In this document: piece after piece, positions 35,163 to 45,500 of the stretch | Layout: each line of letters opens with the position of its first letter | Numbering within the stretch: position 1 is the first letter of the stretch | Source: Candidatus Binatia bacterium | Lineage (GTDB): Bacteria > Desulfobacterota > Binatia > UBA12015 | Reading direction: 5' to 3' | Length of the DNA stretch: 64,000 nucleotides | NCBI GenBank assembly: GCA_029248525.1 | Contig: JAQWJE010000052.1 | Span: 83,865 to 147,864, forward strand | Program-made: the position numbers and the translations under genes | Notes under the pieces: generated by a model | Databases searched by the model: none | Seen by the model: only the letters and a program-made list of their open reading frames with translations | Told to the model about the DNA's origin: nothing

Positions 35163-36058
35163 AATCGGAACCGGAAGCCGGCGACGAGAGCCTCATCGCT
35201 TTGCAGAACTTTCACCCCGGCATCGGTGAGGCCCTTGGCGAGGAGGTTGAAGCCATTATTGGCGTTGCTCACCGGCTCGAGTGCAAAGAAAGGCTCTGCG
35301 GGTGGGGTGAACAAGATGATATGTCCCAATGAGGCGTCGCTCTCGATCTCCCCGGTGACCTCACTTTTGGGCCAGCGGAGCTTCGCTCGATGGTTCCAGC
35401 CGGCAAAACAAGTGTCGAACCCTCGGTCGGGAAGCGGGCGCATCGGATGGAATTTCTGCTCGGAGCGCAGCTCCTGCGCGGCTTCCTCGGGGCTGAGGTC
35501 GCGATAGGCACCGGTTGCCGAGAATTCCAGTTCGACTCGCTCTGTCGGGTCGAAAAGGGCGCGCTGAAAGTAGGGATGAAAGCCCGCTCCAGCGGGCATC
35601 GGTTTGTCTCCGGTGTTGGTTACGGTCAACTCTGCCGTGAGGGTGTCGTTGCTGAGGCCGTAGATGATTTGGGCGCGAAAGGGGAAGGGGAAATCGAGGT
35701 CGGCGAAGTCGGTGCTGCGGAACGATAGCTGCAAGTGGTCCGACGTCTGCTTCTCCAGAGTCCAGGGTCGCTTTCGTACACAACCATGAATCGCGTAGCC
35801 GCCGTCGGCGTTGGCCTGAAGCTGATAGTGCTCCCCCTGAAAGGAGAACTGGGCTCCCGTGAGCCGATTGGAGAAAGGCACCAGGAGGAATGAGGACATG
35901 GCAGAGGAGTTTCCGGCCCGGATTGCCTCGGGCGGGGTGGGCCGCAGGACGGGTATCCATTCCCCGCCGTGCCGGAGTGCGAAGGCGGAGATGCTGGCAC
36001 CGGCTTCCGGCTCGATCGCAAGTTGGAGTCGGGAGTTTTCCAGATGGAGAGTTTGCAT
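35159..36058 (-). CDS. Aldose 1-epimerase-like protein in the hopanoid operon
   Basis: A 299-residue galactose-mutarotase-fold protein, started at the Met at 36058 (an earlier Met at 36100 is possible). The full catalytic set is present: His91 (AIHGCV), His161 (GAGFHPYF), Asp215 (RGFDTCF) and Glu261 (FFALEPVSN). The family interconverts anomers of aldoses by opening the ring. The stop overlaps the hpnG start by ATGA, so it is made together with the enzyme that releases ribosylhopane. This suggests, without proving, a role in opening the ribose ring of a hopanoid intermediate; sugar metabolism is the alternative. Confidence 0.85.
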   Translation of the reverse strand: MQTLHLENSRLQLAIEPEAGASISAFALRHGGEWIPVLRPTPPEAIRAGNSSAMSSFLLVPFSNRLTGAQFSFQGEHYQLQANADGGYAIHGCVRKRPWTLEKQTSDHLQLSFRSTDFADLDFPFPFRAQIIYGLSNDTLTAELTVTNTGDKPMPAGAGFHPYFQRALFDPTERVELEFSATGAYRDLSPEEAAQELRSEQKFHPMRPLPDRGFDTCFAGWNHRAKLRWPKSEVTGEIESDASLGHIILFTPPAEPFFALEPVSNANNGFNLLAKGLTDAGVKVLQSDEALVAGFRFRL

Positions 36059-36192
36059 GAAATCCGTTTGCCCCGGTTGAGGAAAGCGAGTGGGGTACAC
36101 GGGCCGGTTGGCTGGGGAGCCTTTCGGCAGGTGCCGCCTTCAGTCCTTAGCGTGTAATTGCATGTGGTCTGCAATAAATCTAGAAAACAGGG

Positions 36193-38154
36193 ATGGAACT
36201 TCGCGATGTCGTCCTGCTGCTCGCGGCTTCCATTCCGATTGTCTTCGTATGCCATCGGGTAGGTGTGCCGAGTCTGGTCGGTTTTCTGCTGACCGGCATC
36301 CTGCTGGGCCCGGAGGGAACTGGATGGGTCCAGGATGCAGAGGTCGTCGAGCGCCTCGGGCAGGCAGGCGCCATTCTCCTTCTTTTTGCAATTGGTCTGG
36401 AGCTTTCGGTGGCCGAATTGGCCCGCCTCGGCTGGCGGGTTCTGTTGGCGGGCGTTGGCCAGATTCTGTTGATGGGGTGCCTTGCCTTCGGTTTTGCTCG
36501 AATTGCCGGCTGGGCTGGTCCCTCGGCCGTATTGCTGTCTTTTATTCTGGTGCATTCCAGCACCGTGGTCGCTCTGAAGCTCTTTGCGGATCGTGGCCAA
36601 CTCGACGCCCCACAAGGTCGCGTCGCGACCGGCATTCTGGTGCTGCAGGATCTGTCGGTTGTCCCGATTGTGTTGCTGATTCCGCTGCTGGGCAAACCGG
36701 AGGGCATTGATCTTTCGGAGATTGCACGCGCCCTGGGCACGGCCTGCGTCGTGGTTGTAGGTATCGTCGCGCTGGCGAGGGTCGTCTTGCCAGCCCTGCT
36801 GCGCGAGGCTGCCGGGCTGGGACTTCGCGAACTCTTTACGGTCACGGTCGTTCTGATCTGCCTCGGTACGGCCTGGCTCGCGGAAAGTATGTCTCTCTCA
36901 CTGGAGGTGGGAGCGCTGATCGCCGGGCTGGTTCTTTCCGACTCCGACTATTCACACCAGGTCTTTGCCGATATGGCGCCGCTTCGGGATGTCTTTGCGA
37001 GCCTGTTTTTCATCTCCATCGGAATGCACCTCGGCTACGAGTTCCTGATGACGCATGCTGTGGAAGTTCTGCTCGGCGCCGCCGGGTTGATGCTTGGCAA
37101 GATCCTCATTTTTCTGGTGCTTCTCTTGCCCGTCCTCGGTTCGCTGCGTCTGGCGCTCGTCGTGGCCGTGGGCCTGTCTCAGTTGGGCGAGTTGGCCATC
37201 ATCCTTCTCCAGATAGCCGGGCCGACGGGCCTTTTTCCGCCCGGCGCACAGGAACTTCTGGTCGGCATTGCCGTGATCACATTCGGGGTCTCGCCCCTGC
37301 TGCTGGGGCCGGCCGAGAGGTTGGGTTTGTGGTGGCAGCGTCGGCGCGGGACGACTCTGGATTCTCTGGCGGACGAGCCGCCGGTCGACGGACATGTCGT
37401 GATTCTGGGTTATGGGTTGAACGGACGCAATCTGGCAAAAGTTTTGCGCGAGACGGGCGTTCCCTACCGCGTCGCTGCTCTGAACCCTGCCCGCGTCGCA
37501 GAGGCGCGCTCGCGCGGAGAGCATGTCGTCTTCGGGGATGCGACGAGTCGCGAGGTTTTGGAAACTCTGGCAGTTTCGCGGGCGTCGATCGTGGTCATCG
37601 CGATCTCCGACGCGGTGGCCAGTCAGCGGGCAACCGGACTGGTTCGGGAGCTGAACGCCTCGGCCGCTATTTTGGTCCGCACGCGCTATGTCACGGAGAT
37701 GGAGCCGTTGCGGGCTCTGGGTGCGGATGAGGTGATTCCCGAGGAGTTCGAGACCTCGGTCGAGATTTTTGCCCGAGTTTTGCGCCGTCTCCATATCCCG
37801 CGCAATGTGATCGATTTGCAGATCTCCTTGATTCGCCAGGACGGCTACGAGATGCTGCGTGGTTTGGACTTGCCCGGTCAAGGCCTTCGCGATGTGCAGA
37901 AACTTCTCGTGGCAGCGATGACCGAGACCTACCTCGTCGAGCCTGCCTCGGCGGGTATCGGTCGCACGATTCGCGATCTGCAATTACGGGAGCAGACCGG
38001 CGTTACCTTGATTGCGGTCGTTCGCGGGGGACTGCCGTCGGCCAACCCCGACCCGGATTTTCGAATCGAGGAAGAGGATGTCCTCGTCCTGCTGGGGGAT
38101 CATGCGGGTTTGGAAAGGGCGTTTCAGGTTTTGGGCGGAAACCCCGAGAACTGA
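36193..38154 (+). CDS. CPA2-type cation/proton antiporter with RCK domain (KefB/YbaL-like)
   Basis: A 653-residue inner-membrane protein. Residues 1-380 or so are a 12- to 13-helix CPA2 exchanger domain (VGFLLTGILLGPEGTG, IGLELSV, LVHSSTVVALKLF, SLEVGALIAGLVLSDS). A TrkA-N domain follows with the Rossmann GYGLNGRNLAKVL and then a TrkA-C-like domain (LQLREQTGVTLIAVVRGG). It probably exchanges potassium or sodium for protons under nucleotide control. It is divergent from the epimerase-hpnG-hpnH operon across a 130-base gap. Confidence 0.92.
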   Translation: MELRDVVLLLAASIPIVFVCHRVGVPSLVGFLLTGILLGPEGTGWVQDAEVVERLGQAGAILLLFAIGLELSVAELARLGWRVLLAGVGQILLMGCLAFGFARIAGWAGPSAVLLSFILVHSSTVVALKLFADRGQLDAPQGRVATGILVLQDLSVVPIVLLIPLLGKPEGIDLSEIARALGTACVVVVGIVALARVVLPALLREAAGLGLRELFTVTVVLICLGTAWLAESMSLSLEVGALIAGLVLSDSDYSHQVFADMAPLRDVFASLFFISIGMHLGYEFLMTHAVEVLLGAAGLMLGKILIFLVLLLPVLGSLRLALVVAVGLSQLGELAIILLQIAGPTGLFPPGAQELLVGIAVITFGVSPLLLGPAERLGLWWQRRRGTTLDSLADEPPVDGHVVILGYGLNGRNLAKVLRETGVPYRVAALNPARVAEARSRGEHVVFGDATSREVLETLAVSRASIVVIAISDAVASQRATGLVRELNASAAILVRTRYVTEMEPLRALGADEVIPEEFETSVEIFARVLRRLHIPRNVIDLQISLIRQDGYEMLRGLDLPGQGLRDVQKLLVAAMTETYLVEPASAGIGRTIRDLQLREQTGVTLIAVVRGGLPSANPDPDFRIEEEDVLVLLGDHAGLERAFQVLGGNPEN

Positions 38155-38172
38155 GTTTCGCGCAGTCCTTCG

Positions 38173-39102
38173 TCAGAGAGCCCTCAGGGCGCGGACGAAG
38201 AACTTGGCAAAGCGTGGACCGTCGATTGCCGTGGCACAGCGGATTTTCCGTCCCTTGGGGTCTTCGTAGGTTCGGAAGACATCGCCATCCCAGCCCGTGC
38301 TGATTCCAAGATCTTCAAACTCGCAATGAGATTCATCGAGTGCGCAGGCAAGTGCCAGCGGGTCGTGCAGAAAGGCTGCATTGCCGGAAAGATCACCCAC
38401 GAAGCCCTCGAAAAGGGATCGCTGTATGGGGGTCCAGCGGTCGAGAGCCCGCAGGATGGCGGCACGTGCCGGACCGGCGCCATCGGCGAGACGATCGCGG
38501 TCGTCCGGCGTAAGCCATGTCTGCAAGGTAACGTCGGCGGTCACCAATCGGGTCGGAATTTGCGCCTCGAGAACGATCGTCGCGGCGGCTGGATCGGAGC
38601 AGATATTATAGTCGATGCCGAAGGGAAAGCTTTTTTGACCGAATGTAATCTCGCGCAGGTGGCCGCCCATGATCGTCAGTTGCGGGATTTTCGCGGCCGT
38701 CTGAGGTGCCTCGAGAATGAGTCGGGCGATATTGGTCAGCGGGCCCACGGCAACCACTTCCGCTTGGGGATGCGTTTCGATCATCCGTGCGAGTGCCGCG
38801 ACGCCCGTCTCTGTCGGCAGCGCGTCCCGATCGCTTTCGTCGAGAATACCGTCCCCTTCCTGGCCGTGCCAGAAAAACCGCTTTTCGTCATCTACGGGAT
38901 CGACGGTACCCGCAAACACGGGAATTCCGGATTGTCCGGCGAGGCGTGCCAACTTCCGTGCGATCCGGGCACGGCATGCGGTATCCCCCGAGACTGTCGT
39001 GATGCCGATCAATTCGATCGACGGCTCCGCCAGTGCCAGTCCCAGGCAAAGAGCGTCGTCCACATCGCTGCCGATATCTGTGTCGAGAATGATTTGCTTC
39101 AT
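38173..39102 (-). CDS. Inosine-uridine-preferring nucleoside hydrolase family protein
   Basis: A 309-residue nucleoside hydrolase. The N-terminus ILDTDIGSDVDDALCLGLAL has the Asp cluster that binds calcium and ribose; VVAVGPLTNIARLI and the C-terminal HDPLALACAL complete the site. It hydrolyses the N-glycosidic bond of ribonucleosides. The start at 39102 overlaps the stop of the kinase gene by ATGA, ruling in the short form over an upstream Met. The coupling to a methylthioribose-kinase-like gene suggests its nucleoside could be 5'-methylthioadenosine, but the sequence alone does not show this. Confidence 0.9.
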   Translation of the reverse strand: MKQIILDTDIGSDVDDALCLGLALAEPSIELIGITTVSGDTACRARIARKLARLAGQSGIPVFAGTVDPVDDEKRFFWHGQEGDGILDESDRDALPTETGVAALARMIETHPQAEVVAVGPLTNIARLILEAPQTAAKIPQLTIMGGHLREITFGQKSFPFGIDYNICSDPAAATIVLEAQIPTRLVTADVTLQTWLTPDDRDRLADGAGPARAAILRALDRWTPIQRSLFEGFVGDLSGNAAFLHDPLALACALDESHCEFEDLGISTGWDGDVFRTYEDPKGRKIRCATAIDGPRFAKFFVRALRAL

Positions 39103-40154
39103 CGAATTTCCAGTTCCTCGATGGTGGCCGCGGGCTCGGAAATCCACGAGCATCCGGTGTCGATGGCCGTCAGAGACGCCGTGACTTCACCAACAGCGGC
39201 GACTCGGGCCGCACCGATCGTGCGTCGCAAGATTTCCACACCCGCGATTTGTACCGTGGTCTCCCATGCGGCCAGGTCGCGTGCTCCTTCGCTATAACCA
39301 CGCCAGAGCGCGGCGGCGCGACGACGCAGAGAGGATTCGTCCTTGAGTGCAATGGCGGCGAGCCCGAGGTGGCCGAGCAGCAAGCCGGGGTCCAGCGCCG
39401 CACAGCCCATATGGGCGATCTCTGCATCGAGCAGCTTTGTGCCCTGCGCGGAAAGGAGAATATTTCCCGGCTGCGGGTCGGCGTGCACCAGCACGAGCTC
39501 CTCGTCCCGGCACTGCTGATGGAGAGCGGTGATGCGACGCTGTAGCGGCTCGTCGTCACGGAGATTGCCTGCGCCCTCGCGGACGGGTTGGGGCAGGGGG
39601 AAGTCATTATCGCCAAAGGGCAGCTCGAAAATATGCGCGAAGTGAAGCTGGCGCATATCCTCGTTCCGAAACTTCGATCGCAGAACCGCTTGGTCCTGTG
39701 TGCTTTGGTGGACGCGCCCGAGCAGACCCCCGATGGTCTCGAGTGCCGAGGTGAGGTCGCGTGTCGACAGTAGCTCGTGGTCGAGGCGGGGGCAGGTGCC
39801 GAGGTCTTCCAGAACGAGAACGCGCTGGTCGGGGTCGAAGTCGAGGATTGTCGGACAGCAGTGGTCCGGATCGACTGTGGCGGCATGGCGGATCCACGAT
39901 GCTTCGATGAGGATTCTTCGGGTATCTGCCCGGTATTGGGGGAATTTCTCCAATTGCTCGCGTGCTTGCTTGATGATCCAGCTCTGACCGTCGGGCGCTC
40001 GCACGCGCCGAACCCAATTGATATTCCCGTCGCCGGCGGACTCGACCGCACAGGGGGTTCCCGGTGGGATCAGCCCTCGCTGGCATAGGAAGTCCACAAC
40101 GGAATCCTCATTCAGCGCTATCGTTGGAGAATCCTCCCGCAAGTTTTCCACCAT
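39099..40154 (-). CDS. Methylthioribose kinase-like (APH-fold) phosphotransferase
   Basis: A 351-residue aminoglycoside-phosphotransferase-fold protein. The ATP site shows SAGDGNINWVRRV and WIIKQAREQLEKF, close to the SxGDGNxNxV and KQA segments of MtnK; the catalytic loop is LVLVHADPQPGNILL and the metal Asp is in LLDAEIAHMG. MtnK phosphorylates 5-methylthioribose in methionine salvage. The start at 40154 is chosen because the open frame further upstream encodes a Pro/Arg-rich stretch with no family resemblance. It is coupled by ATGA to the nucleoside hydrolase gene; another sugar kinase role is possible. Confidence 0.75.
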   Translation of the reverse strand: MVENLREDSPTIALNEDSVVDFLCQRGLIPPGTPCAVESAGDGNINWVRRVRAPDGQSWIIKQAREQLEKFPQYRADTRRILIEASWIRHAATVDPDHCCPTILDFDPDQRVLVLEDLGTCPRLDHELLSTRDLTSALETIGGLLGRVHQSTQDQAVLRSKFRNEDMRQLHFAHIFELPFGDNDFPLPQPVREGAGNLRDDEPLQRRITALHQQCRDEELVLVHADPQPGNILLSAQGTKLLDAEIAHMGCAALDPGLLLGHLGLAAIALKDESSLRRRAAALWRGYSEGARDLAAWETTVQIAGVEILRRTIGAARVAAVGEVTASLTAIDTGCSWISEPAATIEELEIR

Positions 40155-40198
40155 CGGAGCTTCGCGTGCCGCTCCGATGGATGCAACAGTGAGACCCA

Positions 40199-42580
40199 GT
40201 GGGTCGCGATAATGACAATCCCCCCCGAACCCCGGCGGTCGCGGTTTTGGGGCCCCTGGACCCGGATTCGCAGGGCTTGCGGGACCAGACCCTACAGCCC
40301 GCGGAGGTAATTTCACTTCGGGACTCGGATTTTGCCGAGAAAATCGCTTCCTGCGCATCTGACCTCCTGATCTTTTTGAGCGAAGGTGACTCTCTTGCGC
40401 CCGAGGCTCTGGTCCGCTCTTCGCGAGCGATGGCCGGAACGGCCGCGGCGGTCGTGATGCGAGCCGAAGGCGTGGATTCGTTCGGTACACCTGATCAGAA
40501 TGTTGGTTCCAGACCGATCGACGAGAGCGAATTTCTGCTTCGCTGGGTCAGCGGCGTGCCTTTGGTCACCAGTCAGGTGATGCTGCGACGCAGTCGCGTC
40601 CAATCAGCATTGCGTCTGCCGGGCGTCTCGCGGCCCCGGGAGGTGATCGCGGCGGTCATCGCGCGCCACGAAACACGATTCCTCGACGAGATTCTGGTGC
40701 GCTGCGATGGTACTTCTCGCGGCGCGGAATTCCCCGCGAATCTCCTCGCGACAGATTTGTTGGAGGACTTTTGTTTTCGGTTAGGTGGGGGGCGCTGGGC
40801 GGATCCTCGTGCACGAGCGCAAGTCCGCTGTCGGCTCGCGGATGCGTTAGGGGAGGGCGCCGGAGACGAAGGAGTCGTTCGGGTCCTGCGTGATGCCGCA
40901 GATCAGCTTGCCGGCGGAGAGGCAACGAGAGTTTCACCGCCAAATGCCCGACGATCCTTCGCCGGGATTCCGCGGGGAACACTGCCCATGCCCCCGGCAG
41001 CCGTTGCGCAAGATTGGGACCGGCGAGCGGATCAGAACATCAGCCGCGAGGAACTCATGGCCGCGATGAATGCGCGCGCAGACTTGCGCGAAGATATCTG
41101 CCCCACGGCGCGGACGGTTGAAGGACTTCGGCGAGGTCTCGCGGGCCTGGCGTCGGGTGCGGTGCGGGCGGATCGATCGGACGCACCCACCCAAATGCTC
41201 ATGCCGGAACCCGACCGCTCAGCAGAGGACGGCCTGGAGCGCCAGCCGTGTGTGGCCTTGCAGGTGCCCTCGCTCGGATCGGGCGGTTTGGAAAATATTG
41301 TCGCGATTCTCGCGCGTCGACTCTCAGCGCAGGGATTTCGCGTGCTGGTGATCTGCGACAAGGCCGGAGGCATCCTGGCCGAAGAACTCGTGGCCGAAGG
41401 CCTGGAGGTTTTCGTTCTCGGGGAGCAGGACCCGGAGGGCGAGTTGGCGGTTCTTTTTGCGGATCAAAATGTGGATGTTCTCTCGGCACACTATTCGTGG
41501 TTGGGGGTTCCGGCTGCGGCCGCGCAGGACATTCCGGTCGTGATGACGGTGCACAATGAATACGGATGGATGGGTGCCGCAGCTCATGAAACCGTTTGTG
41601 CGCTGGACTCTCTGGTCCACGGTTATATCGCCGTGAGCCAGACCGTTGCGGATTTTCACGCAGCACGCTTTTCGATTGATCCGGGTCGGATTGCCGTTGT
41701 CCGGAATGCGGCAAGCGACCGCTTGCGGGTTTTGGGCACAACCCACCGCGAGGCGAAACGAGCCGAACTGAACCTCGACCCCGAGGCCTGCGTCCTGCTG
41801 TTGGTTGGCCGTCTGGAACCGGTCAAAGGACAGCTCTTGCTAGCCGAGGCCGTGGCTCGATGCGCCCGGCAGGGGCTTTTCTGTCAGGTGTTACTGGCTG
41901 GCGAGGTGGGCGACTCTCTTTACGCGGCGCAGTTGGAGAAACGTCTCGAGGCATTGGACCTGACGAAGCATTTCCGGATCCTGGGGGAGCGCTCCGATGT
42001 CCCCGAGTTGCTTGCAGCGGCCGACTTTTTTGTGCAGCCCTCGCTCTTTGAGGGCTTGAGTTTGGCCGCTGTCGAGGCCTTGCAGGCCGGGGTTCCGGCG
42101 GTTCTGGCCCCAACAGGCGACGCGGGCTTTCTCCTCGGCGTCGACGATGCGGAACCCGCAGGTCTTGTTTTCGATCGAACGCCCGCAGATCCGCATCTCG
42201 TCCATTCGGAGATCCGTTTTCGTGAGGCTTCCGCGCCTTCGAGCGCAGACATTCAGGCACTCGCAGCAGCCTTGCAGGAGGCAACGACAAGAAAGGCGAT
42301 GCTTGGTCGCGGCGCGGTCCGGCGGGCCGAAGAGTTACGCGAGCTTCTGAGTCCGGATCGGATGGTAGGGGCGCATGCAAGTTTACTCAAGCAGGCCGTG
42401 GCGGCAGGTGGCCTCTCTCATCTCGTCGATTTTCGTCGCGAGTTGATCGATGAGGCGGAACGGCTGGAATCAGAGTTTCAACTCCAGCGGCAAATGCAGC
42501 TGGAGGAAGCGGAGGCGAGACAAGCTCCTCCGCCGAGTCTTCTGAGTCGTTTGCGGGAACGATTCAGACGCTCTCGGTGA
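40199..42580 (+). CDS. Two-part glycosyltransferase (degenerate GT2-like N-terminus, GT4 C-terminus)
   Basis: A 793-residue protein that starts with GTG. Residues 1-200 resemble a degraded GT2 fold (QTLQPAEVISL, then LIFLSEGDSLAPEALVRS) without a clear DxD. From about residue 345 a GT4 domain begins: LQVPSLGSGGLENIVAILARRL, then VVMTVHNEYGWMG, LLVGRLEPVKGQLLL, and the donor site FFVQPSLFEGLSLAAVEALQAG with the EX7E pair. It probably builds cell-surface polysaccharide. Its last 17 bases overlap, tail to tail, those of the next glycosyltransferase gene. Divergent from the kinase gene. Confidence 0.82.
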   Translation: MGRDNDNPPRTPAVAVLGPLDPDSQGLRDQTLQPAEVISLRDSDFAEKIASCASDLLIFLSEGDSLAPEALVRSSRAMAGTAAAVVMRAEGVDSFGTPDQNVGSRPIDESEFLLRWVSGVPLVTSQVMLRRSRVQSALRLPGVSRPREVIAAVIARHETRFLDEILVRCDGTSRGAEFPANLLATDLLEDFCFRLGGGRWADPRARAQVRCRLADALGEGAGDEGVVRVLRDAADQLAGGEATRVSPPNARRSFAGIPRGTLPMPPAAVAQDWDRRADQNISREELMAAMNARADLREDICPTARTVEGLRRGLAGLASGAVRADRSDAPTQMLMPEPDRSAEDGLERQPCVALQVPSLGSGGLENIVAILARRLSAQGFRVLVICDKAGGILAEELVAEGLEVFVLGEQDPEGELAVLFADQNVDVLSAHYSWLGVPAAAAQDIPVVMTVHNEYGWMGAAAHETVCALDSLVHGYIAVSQTVADFHAARFSIDPGRIAVVRNAASDRLRVLGTTHREAKRAELNLDPEACVLLLVGRLEPVKGQLLLAEAVARCARQGLFCQVLLAGEVGDSLYAAQLEKRLEALDLTKHFRILGERSDVPELLAAADFFVQPSLFEGLSLAAVEALQAGVPAVLAPTGDAGFLLGVDDAEPAGLVFDRTPADPHLVHSEIRFREASAPSSADIQALAAALQEATTRKAMLGRGAVRRAEELRELLSPDRMVGAHASLLKQAVAAGGLSHLVDFRRELIDEAERLESEFQLQRQMQLEEAEARQAPPPSLLSRLRERFRRSR

Positions 42581-45500
42581 TGGCCACGCGGCTCAGAATC
42601 GCTGCGGCACGTGCTTTCCAGGTGTGGCGTTCGGCTGCTTGACGGAGCTGATGGACGCGCTCGGGCGACCGCCCCTCGGCGACTGCTGCGTCGAGTTGCG
42701 GCAACCAGTCCTCCGCGCCTTGCGCGACCCTGACGGAGTTCTCCTTTCGGCACTCCTGCATCGCGGTTGTGACTGTTGGGCACCCTCCCGCCATATATTC
42801 AAAAAGCTTGAGTGGTGAGACGGCGTTGGTCAGGTCATCAACGATAAAGGGAATCGTCGCGACATCGAAAGCGGCGAGGATCGACGGCAAATCTGCGTAG
42901 GGGCGGGGGCCGATCAGGTGAACGTTGGGCAATTCGCCCAGCCCGCTGGCGGCAGCACTCCCATCGTGATCGGGGCCGACGAGAACGAAGCTCCACTTGG
43001 GGCGCGCCAATGCGGTTCGCCGGATCAGCTCATAATCGACCCAACGGGCCAAGGCTCCGAAGTACCCGATCACCGGGCCGGGCAGATGGTCGATCGATGC
43101 CTCGGGAATCACGCCTGCGGTTGCGAAGTGGTCGAAGTCCACGCCATTGGGCACGAGGAGAACGTCAGGTCGTATCTCGACTATTTCCTGCACGAGGCGG
43201 TCGGCGGTCGCGACCACGAGGTCGGCTTCGCGGACCAGGCGCGCATGCTCCCGGCGCAGACGTTCTTGCGGACCGCCAAAGACTTCCAGCACATCGACTG
43301 ATTCATAGACGATTCGCGCCTCACGAAAGTATGCCGCCTCATAACCATTATACGGCATCGTGAAGACGATCGGGGACTGGACGCCATCAAACGCGCACAA
43401 GGGAACGGAGCTCAGGATGACATTCGGTGCGATCTCCCGGAGCCGCGGGCCCTCGGGGTCGTCGTAATCGTGCAGGCAGAAGAAGACCAGATGGTCCAAT
43501 TGGCCGAGTGCCACTGCCAATTGGTGCGGGCGTTGGAAGAGGTCGATCGCCCATCCGATATTGGGCGGAAAAATCACCACTTCGCCGCGGGGACCTTTGG
43601 CAATCCGCTCTGTTATTTCCGCAGCAAAGCGCGCGGTATCGTGGCGATTCCCCTCATGAGGTCGCCAGTTGCAGGCCCATTTGTCTTCGTAGATCTTGCG
43701 ATTCTCTTCATGGAGGCTGCGGTACTTGGCATCAGCCATTTTTCGGAAACTGGCCCGCCCGGCGTGATGAATATAAGCCTCTTCCGCGCAACTGACCCGG
43801 TAACCAGCCGCTCGGACGCGATGGGCATAGTCGTCGTCCTCGAACATGCCGATGCCATAGCGTTCGTCGAGGTCGCCGATTTTTTGATAGACGGCGCGCG
43901 GCATGGCGACGCAGTACATCGCCAGGACATCGATCGGATAGAGCATGTCTTCGTGTTCGTTACCCCAGGACTGGGCAAACTCGACAAGGCCCCCGAGATC
44001 GCGATAGCCGGCGTCCTGTCGTGCCTCGTTCCAGACGTTATTGGTGACGGGACCGATCAGCCCGATCTCGGGATCAGCTTCGAGATTATGGATCAGACGG
44101 CTCAGCCAACCGCGGGGCAGAACGGTATCGTTGTTCAGCAGCACGAGAAAATCACCGGAAGCGCGTGCGAGGCCCTGATTGTTTGCCGCCGCAAACCCCC
44201 GATTTTCCTTATTCAGGACGAGAGTGATGCGAGGTTCGCCTGCCGCCTGCTCTTCGAGATAGGCGGGAGTTTCATCGGTCGAGCCGTTGTCGACCAGAAT
44301 TGCTTCCCAGCATGGCCATGAGGTATTCGCCCGCAGCGAGTCCAGGCACTGCCGGGTGAAGCCGAGATTGTTCCAGGTCACGATGATAATGCTGATTTTC
44401 GGGAACATATCGTTCACGATGTCGGCCATTGCGGCCCCGCGTGATTGCCAGGAGTTTTCTCTCGCGAAGCGTCGGCGAGCCGCAACGACGGTCGCATCCG
44501 AGCCCTCGAGCGCCTCCTCGAGCTTGCGTGTGAAGCTGGCCGGGTCGTTTGCCTGCTGGAACAGATTCCCGTGCGGCCGCAGTTCCGGAAGATCGCTGGT
44601 GACAACAGGCTTGCCGGCCGCCATGTATTCATAGGCCTTTACCGGGTCCGTTGCTTCGATCAGGGGCGTGGACTGGAAGGGAATGGTGGCAACATCGAAG
44701 CGAGCGAGCCAGGCGGGGAGTTCGCTGTAGGGCTTCTCGCCCAGAAAATGAACGTGTGGCAAGGCCTTGAGGTCGTCATGTTGGGGTGCTCCGAAGGTGG
44801 AGCCAATGAGCAGAAACGTCCACTCGGGGTGCTTGGCCGCGGCATCACGAAGCAGATCAAAATCGAACCATGCGGAAATAGCGCCGAAGTAACCGATCAC
44901 CGGCCCCTCGATTTTGGGAAGACCGGCCGGCGACTCCGGCGAGGGGTTGGCGAAGTGATCAAAGTCGCCGGCATTGGGGATTCGGTGCAAGGGCTTGGCC
45001 GAGAAGGCCAACTTCGTCGCCAGCGCGCGCGAGGTGACGACGATCGCGTCCGCGTCCTCGGCGAGGCGCTTTTCGCGGCCGATCATCTCGGCGTCGTTGG
45101 TGGCAAAGCCCTCGTGGTCGTCCATGCAATCGTAGAGAACCCGCCAGCCTCGGTCGCGAAGCGCCAGTGCTGCATCGCTCCAGAACGGCAACTGCACGAT
45201 GGATGCGGCCGTCGAGATGCCTTCCCGTCTCGCCAATTCTCGCAGCGACGCGACCAATGCGGCCTGATTGGCCTCATTGAGGGTGTCGGTATAGAGGTTG
45301 CAAGCCTCGGCCATGCCGGGTTTGACGCGGAAGATGCCTTTCTCGATCAGCGACAGGCGTGGTGCGGCTCCAGGCTCGAGGTGTGCGCCCGTGAGCAAGG
45401 AGTCCGGGTCGATCCAGAAAATGCGGTGGCCACGAGCGGCCAGCGCCCGCATGAGCTGTTGGGGGCGCTGGAATCGGAAATCCCAGTCAATAATCGGAAA

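Noticed and set aside
40155..40490. N-terminal extension of the methylthioribose-kinase-like gene
   Set aside because: The extra 112 residues are Pro/Arg-rich, unrelated to the family, and overlap the divergent glycosyltransferase start. The Met at 40154 gives a normal-length kinase.
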